Positions 46,044-53,794 of a stretch of DNA of 64,000 bases are shown here, piece by piece. The stretch is from assembly GCF_026013415.1 (NCBI RefSeq), contig NZ_JAPDOK010000006.1:124001-188000 (forward strand). Reading direction: 5' to 3'. Numbering within the stretch: the first letter of the stretch is position 1; each line of letters begins with the position of its first letter. Position numbers and translations under genes: made by a program. The notes beneath the pieces were generated by a model. The model did not search any database and had not been told where the DNA came from. It was given only the letters and a program-made list of their open reading frames with translations. The DNA is from Sphingomonas caeni. GTDB taxonomy: Bacteria; Pseudomonadota; Alphaproteobacteria; Sphingomonadales; Sphingomonadaceae.

Positions 46044-46730
46044 TCAGATCAATCCCATCGCGCGCAGGCTGGCATGGCCTTCCTGCCCGATGATGATGTG
46101 ATCGTGGAGCGCGATGCCGAGCTTCTTGCCGGCCTCCTGGACGCGGCGGGTGAGGTCGATATCGGCGCGGCTGGGGGCGGGATCGCCGCTCGGATGATTA
46201 TGGACGAGAATGATCGCGGCCGATCCGAGATCGATCGCGCGGCGGATCACCTCGCGGACATAGAGCGCGGCCTCGTCGATCGAGCCCTCGCTCATCAGCT
46301 CGTCGCGGATCAGCATGTTGCGCGAATTGAGGTGGAGCACGCGGACGCGCTCGATCAGCTGGTGCGCCATGTCGGCGCGCAGATAGTCGAGCAGCGCCTG
46401 CCAATTGGCGAGCACCGGCTGTTCCTTGATGCTCGCCTGGGTGAGGCGGAGTGCAGCGGCATGCGCGGTCTTGATCGCGGCGGCGCTGGTCTCGCCCATG
46501 CCCGGGAATGCCGCGATCCGCTCGGCATCGGCGGTGAGCAGGCCGGCGATCCCGCCGAACTCCTTGAGCAGCGCCTTGGCGAGCGGCTTGGTGTCGCGGC
46601 GGGGGATGGCAAGCGCGAGGAGATATTCGACGAGTTCGTGATCGTGAAGCGCGTCGGGCCCGCCCGCGAACAACCGCTGGCGCAGGCGCGCGCGATGGCC
46701 GCTATTGTCGGGGGGAGGGGTGGAGGGCAT
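46044..46730 (-). CDS. radC: RadC-family JAB/MPN protein
   Basis: From 46730 the protein has 228 residues. An N-terminal helix-hairpin-helix-like part (ERIAAFPGMGETSAAAI) precedes the JAB/MPN domain, with the zinc motif HNHPSGDPAPSRAD. The RadC role in DNA repair is disputed; many copies are linked to mobile or defence regions, but here it sits beside ordinary envelope genes. The long upstream extension of the frame runs through a palindromic repeat and is not coding. Confidence 0.93.
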   Translation of the reverse strand: MPSTPPPDNSGHRARLRQRLFAGGPDALHDHELVEYLLALAIPRRDTKPLAKALLKEFGGIAGLLTADAERIAAFPGMGETSAAAIKTAHAAALRLTQASIKEQPVLANWQALLDYLRADMAHQLIERVRVLHLNSRNMLIRDELMSEGSIDEAALYVREVIRRAIDLGSAAIILVHNHPSGDPAPSRADIDLTRRVQEAGKKLGIALHDHIIIGQEGHASLRAMGLI

Positions 46731-46760
46731 CCCGTCGACTATACCCGCAAATCCCCGTTC

Positions 46761-46840
46761 GTCATGCCGGACTTGATCCGGCATCCCGCTTCTTCTTCTT
46801 CGCGCAAGGCAGCGGGACCCCGGATCAAGCCCGGGGTGAC
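46761..46840. repeat. REP-like palindrome, variant
   Basis: Arms GTCATGCCGGACTTGATCCG and GGATCAAGCCCGGGGTGAC lie about 40 bases apart, a variant of the GTCATCCCGG family. It lies between divergent radC and the ATP synthase operon. Confidence 0.75.
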
Positions 46841-47002
46841 CGCGAAGGGAGCGGGCGGATACGCCGCGCCGCAACATGGCGGTGTTGACTCGAACGCCCC
46901 CCCTTCCTAAAGCGCCCTCGCGTCGCGGCCTCGGCCAGCGATGCTCGGTGTCGCCGCCTGCTAGCGCGGCGGCTTTTTTCATATCTGGATCGCCTGAGAG
47001 CC

Positions 47003-47311
47003 TTGTCCGACGACCGCAATCCTGACGACCTCGACCGCCGCATCGCCGATGCGAAGGCAGCGAGCGTGCGCGGGATTTCGAACGCGCAGGGCCAGGCCGA
47101 GAGCCGCGGCTGGGCGGTCGGCATCGAATTCGTCGGCACCACGCTCGTCTCGGGCTTTCTCGGCTGGCTGATCGACAGCTATGCCGGGCTCGGCACGCGC
47201 CCCTGGGCGATGATCGCGCTGCTGGTGCTCGGCTTCATCGCCGGCGTCTATCGCGCGCAGAAGACTTCGGCGCAGTTCGACGCCGATCCCTCCACCGGTA
47301 ACGAGAAGTAA
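47003..47311 (+). CDS. atpI: ATP synthase accessory protein AtpI/AtpZ-type
   Basis: The 102-residue protein has two membrane helices (IEFVGTTLVSGFLGWLID and WAMIALLVLGFIAGVYRA), typical of the AtpI/AtpZ (F0F1-ATPase_gene1-like) proteins. AtpI helps c-ring assembly and may carry Mg2+. The start is TTG, with an in-frame context that fits the family. The stop is seven bases before atpB, so it begins the operon. Confidence 0.88.
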   Translation: MSDDRNPDDLDRRIADAKAASVRGISNAQGQAESRGWAVGIEFVGTTLVSGFLGWLIDSYAGLGTRPWAMIALLVLGFIAGVYRAQKTSAQFDADPSTGNEK

Positions 47312-47318
47312 GACGCAC

Positions 47319-48104
47319 ATGCCCGGCCCGATGGAACAGTTCGAGATCAAGAAGATCGTCCCGCTCGAAGTGGCCGGGTACGACGTGTCGCTCACCAACT
47401 CGTCCTTCTGGATGCTGGTAGCGCTGGCCGGGATCTCGATCTTCCTCTTCATCGGCACCGCGCGCCCCCAACTGGTGCCGACGCGCGCGCAGGCGGCGGT
47501 CGAATATCTCTACGATTTCGTGCGCAAGATGCTCGACGAGAATGTCGGGCCCGAGGGGCGCCGCTATGCGCCGTTGATCTTCTCGATCTTCATCTTCGTG
47601 CTCGCGTGCAACCTGCTGGGGTTGATCCCCTGGGTCGGCACCTTCACCCCGACCAGCCATATCTCGGTGACGCTCGGCCTCGCCGCGCTCGTCTTCGTGG
47701 TGGTCTGCTTCGTCGGCTTCGCGCGCCATGGGCTGCACTTCTTCAGCCTGTTCTGGCCGAAGGGCGATCCGGTCTTTCAGGGGTCGCCGATCGCGATCAC
47801 CATGAAGCTGCTCCTCGGTATTTTCGTGTTCCTCATCGAATTTCTGAGCTTTCTCAGCCGCCCCTTCACCCTCGGCATCCGACTGTTCGCGAACATGACC
47901 GCGGGCCATGTGCTGCTGAAGGTGTTCGGCACCTTCGTGGTCTCGCTGGGGTCGTTCGGGGCGTTGCCCTATGTGTTCGGCATCCTGCCGCTCGGCGTGA
48001 ACATCGCGCTTTCGGCGCTCGAGGTGCTGATCGCGGTGGTTCAGGCCTATGTTTTCGCGCTGCTGGCGTCGCTGTATCTCAACGACGCCGTCAATCTTCA
48101 TTAA
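47319..48104 (+). CDS. atpB: ATP synthase Fo subunit a
   Basis: The 261-residue protein has five or six membrane helices. The essential Arg sits in LSRPFTLGIRLFANMTAGH, which contacts the c-ring, and VVQAYVFALLASLYLNDAV closes the protein. It forms the proton half-channels of Fo. It is second in the atpI-atpB-atpE-atpF'-atpF operon; F1 genes are not in the window, as usual for alphaproteobacteria. Confidence 0.98.
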   Translation: MPGPMEQFEIKKIVPLEVAGYDVSLTNSSFWMLVALAGISIFLFIGTARPQLVPTRAQAAVEYLYDFVRKMLDENVGPEGRRYAPLIFSIFIFVLACNLLGLIPWVGTFTPTSHISVTLGLAALVFVVVCFVGFARHGLHFFSLFWPKGDPVFQGSPIAITMKLLLGIFVFLIEFLSFLSRPFTLGIRLFANMTAGHVLLKVFGTFVVSLGSFGALPYVFGILPLGVNIALSALEVLIAVVQAYVFALLASLYLNDAVNLH

Positions 48105-48132
48105 ACGACACTATCCAACGGAAGGGAATATC

Positions 48133-48357
48133 ATGGACGTAGCAATGGCAGCCAAGATCGGTGCGGGTCTCGCGGCGATCGGTGCGGGTCTCGCCGCGAT
48201 CGGCGTGGGCACGATCTTCGGCATGTATCTCCAGGGCGCGCTGCGCAATCCGGAAGCCGATGCCAAGATGGGCGGTCGCCTGATCTTCGGCTTCGCGGTG
48301 ACCGAAGCGCTCGGCCTGATCGCGGCGGTCGTCGCGCTCGCGCTCGCCTTCTCGTAA
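48133..48357 (+). CDS. atpE: ATP synthase Fo subunit c
   Basis: The 74-residue hairpin has Gly-rich helix 1 (AKIGAGLAAIGAGLAAIGVG), a polar loop (ALRNPEAD) and helix 2 with the proton-carrying Glu in FGFAVTEALGL. It multimerises as the c-ring. GGAAGGGAATATC provides the ribosome site before ATG 48133; longer in-frame starts would add unrelated residues. It is third in the operon. Confidence 0.98.
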   Translation: MDVAMAAKIGAGLAAIGAGLAAIGVGTIFGMYLQGALRNPEADAKMGGRLIFGFAVTEALGLIAAVVALALAFS

Positions 48358-48375
48358 GAGAAACGGCGCACCGCC

Positions 48376-48861
48376 ATGCCTCAGTTCGACTTCGGCACCG
48401 TCTTCATCCCGCAGGTAGCGTGGCTCGCGATCATCTTCGCGGTCCTCTACTTCGGCGTGGTCCGCCTCACTTTGCCCAAGGTCGGCAAGGTGATGCAGGC
48501 GCGCGAGGATCAGGTGGCCAGCGATCTGGACACCGCCGAAAAGGCCAAGGCCTCGGCGGACCGGCTCGCGGCGGACTATGATGCGGGCGTGGCGGCGGCG
48601 CAGGAAGCGGCGCGCGCCAGCCTGACGGCATCGCGCGTCAAATCCGCCAAGGCGATCGAGAAGAAGCTCGCCAAGGCGAACGAGAAGCTCGCGGCCGAGG
48701 CCGAGGCGGCGGAAGCCGCCCTCTCGGCCGCGCGCGCCAGGGCGATGGGCGAGATCGAGGGTGTCGCGGCGGATGCCGCCGCCGACATCGTCGAGAAGCT
48801 CACCGGCAAGCGGCCGGCGGGGGCGCAGGCGAACGCCGCCGCGCGCTCCGCGCTGGCCTGA
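48376..48861 (+). CDS. atpF': ATP synthase Fo subunit b'
   Basis: The 161-residue protein has one N-terminal membrane helix (VAWLAIIFAVLYFGVVRLTL) and a long Ala/Lys/Glu-rich coiled coil. It is one of the two different b-type stator subunits found in alphaproteobacteria and cyanobacteria. It lies 18 bases after atpE and 11 before the b gene. Confidence 0.93.
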   Translation: MPQFDFGTVFIPQVAWLAIIFAVLYFGVVRLTLPKVGKVMQAREDQVASDLDTAEKAKASADRLAADYDAGVAAAQEAARASLTASRVKSAKAIEKKLAKANEKLAAEAEAAEAALSAARARAMGEIEGVAADAAADIVEKLTGKRPAGAQANAAARSALA

Positions 48862-48872
48862 GGACGTAGAAG

Positions 48873-49439
48873 ATGGCCCAGCACGGCGAAGCGACCACCG
48901 CCAATACCGAAGTCGATGGCGGCCCGGCCCATGAGGATCATGGTCCCACCCTGCTCGGCCTGAGCGCCGAGGGCTGGGTCTATGTCGGCCTCACCATCTT
49001 CCTGCTGATCGCGGTCTTCGTGGCCAAGGCGCCGCGCAAGATCCTCGACGCGCTCGACGGGCGCATCGCCGAGGCGCGCAAGGAGCTCGACCGCGCCTAT
49101 GCCATCCGCCAGGAGGCCGAGGCGCTGCTGGCCGAAGCGCACAAGCGAAACGCCGCGAGCGCGGGCGACGCCGCCGCGATCGTCGCGCACGCCGAGCAGG
49201 AGGCCGCGGCCCTGGTCAAGAAGGCCGAGGCTGACGCCGCCGATCTGGTCAAGCGCCGCGCCAAGATGGCCGAGGACAAGATCGCCGCCGCCGAGCGCAG
49301 CGCGGTCGCCGAGGTCCGCGCCAGGGCTGCCGATGCCGCGGCCCGTGCCGCGACCTCGCTGATCGCCGAGACGCACGGCGCCGCGGCGGACAAGCCGCTG
49401 GTCGACAAGACGATCTCAGGCCTCGCCCGCGTCAATTAG
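48873..49439 (+). CDS. atpF: ATP synthase Fo subunit b
   Basis: The 188-residue protein has a polar N terminus, a membrane helix (GWVYVGLTIFLLIAVFVAKA) and a long amphipathic helical stalk (KKAEADAADLVKRRAKMAED). It pairs with b' to form the peripheral stalk joining Fo to F1 delta. It is the last gene of the operon; a weak GGGG/CCCC hairpin follows the stop. Confidence 0.95.
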   Translation: MAQHGEATTANTEVDGGPAHEDHGPTLLGLSAEGWVYVGLTIFLLIAVFVAKAPRKILDALDGRIAEARKELDRAYAIRQEAEALLAEAHKRNAASAGDAAAIVAHAEQEAAALVKKAEADAADLVKRRAKMAEDKIAAAERSAVAEVRARAADAAARAATSLIAETHGAAADKPLVDKTISGLARVN

Positions 49440-49501
49440 GGGCTATTTCCCCGCGGCGTCCGTGTAGGGGTCCTTGACCCGTATCGCATCATCGCGATGG
49501 A

Positions 49502-49936
49502 TCAGTGCCCGTCGGCGAGCGGGCTCGAGACCCGGACCGCGCCGCTGCGTGCATTGTCGCAGACGAACTTCATGCCCGCCTCGTTCGCCGAGCCGGGAAC
49601 ATTGTCATGCTCGGTACCATTCTCGGGATTGTCCATCGCGCCCATCGACTGGCCATTGGCGTCGAACGGCTCGAAGCGGGCGAGGCGGTATTTGCGGGTC
49701 GAGCAGTTGATCTCGATCGTCGCGGAGACCGACTTCACGCCCGTGCGCTCCGAAGCCACGGTATAGACCGCATATTGGTTGGCGCTGGTCCACTGGCCGT
49801 TGCGGCGGATCGAATCGGCGTCGAAATACCAGGCCGTGTCCGAATCGCTGTAGAAGCGGTACCAGGTTGCGGCCATGGCGGTGGCCGGAATGGCGACCAG
49901 AACGGTCGCGGCTGCGGCGAGCATGAAACGGCGCAT
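49502..49936 (-). CDS. Secreted surface-adhesin-E-like protein (copy 2)
   Basis: The 144-residue protein has a signal peptide (MAA cleavage near residue 22). The mature start ATWYRFYSDSDTAWYFDADS and IRRNG match the family pattern seen at 33025. Two Cys (INCSTRK, FVCDNA) correspond to those of that copy. The function is unproven. It is convergent with the ATP synthase operon. Confidence 0.72.
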   Translation of the reverse strand: MRRFMLAAAATVLVAIPATAMAATWYRFYSDSDTAWYFDADSIRRNGQWTSANQYAVYTVASERTGVKSVSATIEINCSTRKYRLARFEPFDANGQSMGAMDNPENGTEHDNVPGSANEAGMKFVCDNARSGAVRVSSPLADGH

Positions 49937-50085
49937 GACGATCTCCCTCCAAGCGCGGGGCGGCCGCGCTAATGATCGCGCGTTCCTCGAAACCCGCCCC
50001 GGATCCGAAGGACATGGTGCCATGGCGGGGCGCCGAGCGGAAGACCCTTGCGACAGGGACGGACTCTGTGGCTAGGGTCGCCGTC

Positions 50086-50367
50086 ATGGCCGAGCCCGGT
50101 TCCGTCATGCTCGAGATCGAGAGGCTGCTGACGCAGGTGGTCGTCGTCGCGCTGACGATCGGCGCGGCATCGCTCACCCGGCGCGGCATTTACGGCCATC
50201 ATGACGGCGACGCGATCGTCGGCGGCTGCGCGCTCGCCGTCATCTGGGTGCTGACGATCCTGTTCGCGCGCTGGCGCCAGGGGCCGGGGGCGTGGTGGCT
50301 GCTGATCAGCGCGCCGGTGGTATTGGCGATGCCGATGACCAATTTGCTGGTGGCGATCACGTCCTAA
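50086..50367 (+). CDS. Small hypothetical membrane protein
   Basis: From the ATG at 50086 the product is 93 residues with about three membrane helices (VVVVALTIGAASLT, AVIWVLTILFAR, WWLLISAPVVLAMPM). Upstream in-frame starts (to 49972) would add a low-probability leader. No family is recognised. It lies in the divergent gap after the adhesin-E-like gene. Confidence 0.5.
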   Translation: MAEPGSVMLEIERLLTQVVVVALTIGAASLTRRGIYGHHDGDAIVGGCALAVIWVLTILFARWRQGPGAWWLLISAPVVLAMPMTNLLVAITS

Positions 50368-50407
50368 CCTCCCCTCCCTTGCAGGAAGGGGGATGGAGAG
50401 AGGAGGT

Positions 50408-51163
50408 TCATTTCGGCTTGCGGAACCGGTACACGAACTGGTCGGTATGTCCCTGGATCGAGGGATCGAACACCATCGCGGTATGCGGATCGGCCGGGTT
50501 GCGGAGCACGCCCAGCTCGCCGTCGAACACGAAGCCCACGCCCTCCAGCTCCTTGCGCGCCGCCGCGGGATCGATGCGGTGGAGCGCGTCGGGCACCGCG
50601 AAGCCCGGATCGGCATTGGCGACATGATCGACGACCAGCAGCACCCCGCCGGGCTTGAGCGCCGCGAACAGCCGCCCGGCGATGAACGCCGCGGCGCCCG
50701 GCGGCGCGAACTTGAGGTGGAGGTCGTGATAATTCTGGACGGTGATGATCGCGTCGAGCGGCTCGCCGAACTCGACCGTGCCGAGGCTCATGCGCAGCGG
50801 GACGACATTGGCATAGCCCTTGACCGCCGCATCCTGCTCGGTCGCGTAATCGGCGCGATACTGGATGAACTCGGCCGCCTGATAGGCATAGACCTTGCCG
50901 TTCGTCCCGACGAGCGGCGAGAGGATGCGCGTCCAGTAACCGCCGCCCATCAGGAAGTCGGCGACCTTGTCGCCCGGCTTGATGCCCGCGAAGGTGAGGA
51001 TCTCGCCCGGGTGGCGCGTCGTATCGCGCGCGCGCTGGTCGGCGGGGCGGCCCGGATCGGCGAGCGCGGTGGCGACGGCGGGGGCAACCTGCGCATTCGC
51101 GACGATCGGCGCGACGAGGGGCGTGGCGATCGCCAGCAGCGCGGCGGAAACCAGCAGGTTCAT
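50408..51163 (-). CDS. Exported class I SAM-methyltransferase-like protein
   Basis: The 251-residue protein has a signal peptide (ANAQ) and then a Rossmann methyltransferase-like fold: DKVADFLMGGGYWTRILSPL (a variant of the glycine-rich motif I), YAYQAAEFIQ, DAIITVQNYHDLHLKF and ALKPGGVLLVVDH. The motif-I Gly pattern is altered but plausible. An exported methyltransferase is unusual; similar proteins are annotated in sphingomonads. GGAGGAGAG precedes the ATG. The substrate is unknown. Confidence 0.82.
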   Translation of the reverse strand: MNLLVSAALLAIATPLVAPIVANAQVAPAVATALADPGRPADQRARDTTRHPGEILTFAGIKPGDKVADFLMGGGYWTRILSPLVGTNGKVYAYQAAEFIQYRADYATEQDAAVKGYANVVPLRMSLGTVEFGEPLDAIITVQNYHDLHLKFAPPGAAAFIAGRLFAALKPGGVLLVVDHVANADPGFAVPDALHRIDPAAARKELEGVGFVFDGELGVLRNPADPHTAMVFDPSIQGHTDQFVYRFRKPK

Positions 51164-51231
51164 GAACGACTCTCCTCCGGGGGTGTTTTGCCGCACTATT
51201 ACACCGCGTTTGCGACCGTTCAAGGCCGGGC

Positions 51232-51699
51232 CTAAATGCTGAGCCTCGCGGGGCCATCCACGAAGGGATCGCCGACGGGCTCCCCGCCCGCGCCCGTGCA
51301 GGCGAATTTCAGCAGGGGATATGTCAGTGCGTCGGCCGGCGTGAGCAGCCTGTAAGGCGTGGCGGCGCTCGACGGCTCGGTTTTCGCCAGCGTGCGGTCC
51401 CGGGCATAATAGCGGATTTCGCCGACCCGGTAGGTGCTCCCGGCGCAGTCGAACGCCATCTGGACGCGCATGAAATAAAGCTCGAGGCTGTCGAAATCGA
51501 TCAGCGCCATCATCGTGGCGGCGTAAGCGGCGTTGCCGCGCCGTACGACCGAAGCGGCGTCGATATAGATCATCTCGTTGGAGCCGCGCGCCACGAGTTG
51601 CCAGGATTCGGCGGATGTCGCCGCGAAGGACGCCGGCGCGGCGATGGCGGGGGAAAGGGCCTGCACTGACGCGGCGGCGGCGAGAAGCAACGGGATCAT
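51232..51699 (-). CDS. Secreted surface-adhesin-E-like protein (copy 3)
   Basis: The 155-residue protein has a signal peptide. The mature start ESWQLVARGSNEMIYIDAAS and VVRRGN align with the WxxxxxxxxxxYIDxxSIRRxG pattern of the copies at 33025 and 49502. Cys residues occur at AFDCAGS and FACTGA. The family function is unknown. Confidence 0.66.
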   Translation of the reverse strand: MIPLLLAAAASVQALSPAIAAPASFAATSAESWQLVARGSNEMIYIDAASVVRRGNAAYAATMMALIDFDSLELYFMRVQMAFDCAGSTYRVGEIRYYARDRTLAKTEPSSAATPYRLLTPADALTYPLLKFACTGAGGEPVGDPFVDGPARLSI

Positions 51700-51801
51700 G
51701 GCCGGATCCTCCTCGCCGCCATCTTGCCACGCGCATGCGCCGCGCGGAAGCGGGATTTGGGGGAGTGGTTTCGCGCGCGCCTTGCCCCTAAATCACCGAC
51801 A

Positions 51802-53724
51802 ATGTCCGACCCCAATTCCCCCAACCGCTTCAACGAGGAAAAGGCGACCTATGCCGTGCGCGGCGAGGGGACGCCCGATCTCGACGCAGGGGTGGCCGCA
51901 ATCCGCAACGTGCTCAAGACGCTGCCCGCGCGGCCCGGCGTCTACCGGATGCAGGATGCGCGCGGGGACGTGCTCTATGTGGGAAAGGCGCGGGCGCTGA
52001 AGTCGCGCGTGACCAACTACACGCAGGTGACGCGCCTCTCGAACCGGCTGCGGCGGATGGTCGCGCAGACGCGGTCGATGACGATCGTGACGACCAACAA
52101 CGAGGCCGAGGCGCTGCTGCTCGAGGCGCAGCTGATCAAGCGCTTCCGCCCCGCCTACAATGTGCTGCTGCGCGACGACAAGAGCTTCCCCTTCATCCTG
52201 CTGCGCCAGGATCATCCCTTTGCCCGGGTCCAGCTCCATCGCGGCGCGCGGCGCTTCAAGGGCGATTATTTCGGGCCGTTCGCCGGGGCGGGGCAGGTGC
52301 GCAAGACGCTCAATGCGCTGCAGAAACTGTTCCTGCTCCGCTCGTGCACCGACGGCTTCTTCGCGACGCGCGACCGGCCGTGCCTGCTCTACCAGATCCG
52401 CCGTTGCTCGGCGCCGTGCGTCGGGCGGATCGACGCGGCGGGCTATGAAGAGCTGGTCGCAGATGCGCGCGATTTCCTCCAGGGCAAGTCGACCAAGACC
52501 CAGGCCAAGCTCGGCGAGGCGATGCAGGCGGCCGCCGAGCGGCTCGATTTCGAGCAGGCCGCGGTGCTGCGCGACCGGCTGAAGGCGCTGACCTTCATCC
52601 AGGGGAGCCAGGCGATCAATGCCGAGGGCGTCGGCGACGCGGATGTCTTCGCGATGGCGCACAAGAGCGGCGTGATGGGTATCCAGGCCTTTTTCATCCG
52701 CGGCGGCCAGAATTGGGGGCATCGCAGCTTCTTCCCCGCGCACACCAACGACGTGCCCGAGGATGAGGTGTTGTCGGCCTTTCTGATGCAATTCTACGAG
52801 GAGGTCCCGCCGCCGCGGAACGTGCTGGTCGATCGCGAGCTGCCCGAGGCCGAGCTGCTCGCCGAGGCGATGGCCGAGCGCGCGGGGCACAAGGTCGCGC
52901 TGTCGGTCCCCCAGCGCGGCGACCGGCGGCGGCTGATGGAACAGGCGCAGCGCAACGCCGCCGAGGCGCTGGACCGGCGGCTGGCCGAGGGGACGACCCA
53001 GGCGAAACTGCTCGCCGAGATCGCCGATGTCTTCGAACTGCCCGAGCCCCCCGAGCGGATCGAGATCTACGACAACAGCCATATCCAGGGCACCGCCGCG
53101 ATCGGCGCGATGGTGGTCGCGGGGCCCGAGGGCTTCCGCAAGAACCAGTACCGCAAGTTCAACATCAAGCGGCCCGAGACGATCGCCGGCGACGATTACG
53201 GGATGATGCGCGAGATGTTCGGGCGGCGTTTCGCCCGCGCGCAGGAGGAGGATCCGGACCGGCAGGGCGAGACCTGGCCCGATCTGGTGCTGGTCGACGG
53301 CGGGCGCGGGCAGCTCAACGCGGTCAAGGGCGTGCTCGAGGATCTGGGGATCGAGGATATCTGCCTGGTCGGTGTCGCCAAGGGCCCGCACCATGGCCGC
53401 GAGGGGCGCGAGGTATTCCACCTGATGGACGGCCGCGAGCTGATGCTCCCGGTCAATTCGCCCGCGCTCTTCTATCTCCAGCGGCTGCGCGACGAGGCGC
53501 ACCGCTTCGCGATCGGCGCGCACCGCACCAAGCGGGCCAAGGCGATCGGCGCGAGCCCGCTCGACGACGTCCCCGGAATCGGTCCCGCGCGAAAGAAGGC
53601 GCTGCTGATGCATTTCGGGACAGCGCGCGCGGTTCGCGGCGCCAGCCTCGAGGATTTGCAGAAGGCGCCGGGTGTCTCGGCGGCGGTCGCGCAGCAACTT
53701 TACGATTATTTCCACACGCGCTGA
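51802..53724 (+). CDS. uvrC: Excinuclease ABC subunit UvrC
   Basis: The 640-residue protein has the N-terminal GIY-YIG nuclease (PGVYRM and VLYVGKARALKSRVTNY, residues 40-75), a Cys-rich region (CLLYQIRRCSAPCVGR), the UvrB-contacting UVR domain, and the RNase H-like C-terminal nuclease (IEIYDNSHIQGT and LVLVDGGRGQLNA). Two helix-hairpin-helix motifs follow (VPGIGPARKKALL). It makes the two incisions flanking DNA lesions. The ATG at 51802 fits the family start better than upstream ones. Confidence 0.98.
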   Translation: MSDPNSPNRFNEEKATYAVRGEGTPDLDAGVAAIRNVLKTLPARPGVYRMQDARGDVLYVGKARALKSRVTNYTQVTRLSNRLRRMVAQTRSMTIVTTNNEAEALLLEAQLIKRFRPAYNVLLRDDKSFPFILLRQDHPFARVQLHRGARRFKGDYFGPFAGAGQVRKTLNALQKLFLLRSCTDGFFATRDRPCLLYQIRRCSAPCVGRIDAAGYEELVADARDFLQGKSTKTQAKLGEAMQAAAERLDFEQAAVLRDRLKALTFIQGSQAINAEGVGDADVFAMAHKSGVMGIQAFFIRGGQNWGHRSFFPAHTNDVPEDEVLSAFLMQFYEEVPPPRNVLVDRELPEAELLAEAMAERAGHKVALSVPQRGDRRRLMEQAQRNAAEALDRRLAEGTTQAKLLAEIADVFELPEPPERIEIYDNSHIQGTAAIGAMVVAGPEGFRKNQYRKFNIKRPETIAGDDYGMMREMFGRRFARAQEEDPDRQGETWPDLVLVDGGRGQLNAVKGVLEDLGIEDICLVGVAKGPHHGREGREVFHLMDGRELMLPVNSPALFYLQRLRDEAHRFAIGAHRTKRAKAIGASPLDDVPGIGPARKKALLMHFGTARAVRGASLEDLQKAPGVSAAVAQQLYDYFHTR

Positions 53725-53794
53725 AACAAGTCCGAATACGCTTTGCCGGCCCCGTGCAAGCCATTAGTCTGGCGGCAAGAATCAAGGGGGGATC

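Noticed and set aside
46731..46982. 84-residue N-terminal extension of RadC
   Set aside because: It runs through the palindromic repeat at 46761-46840 (translation LRGHPGLDPGS, typical of such repeats) and is unlike RadC proteins.
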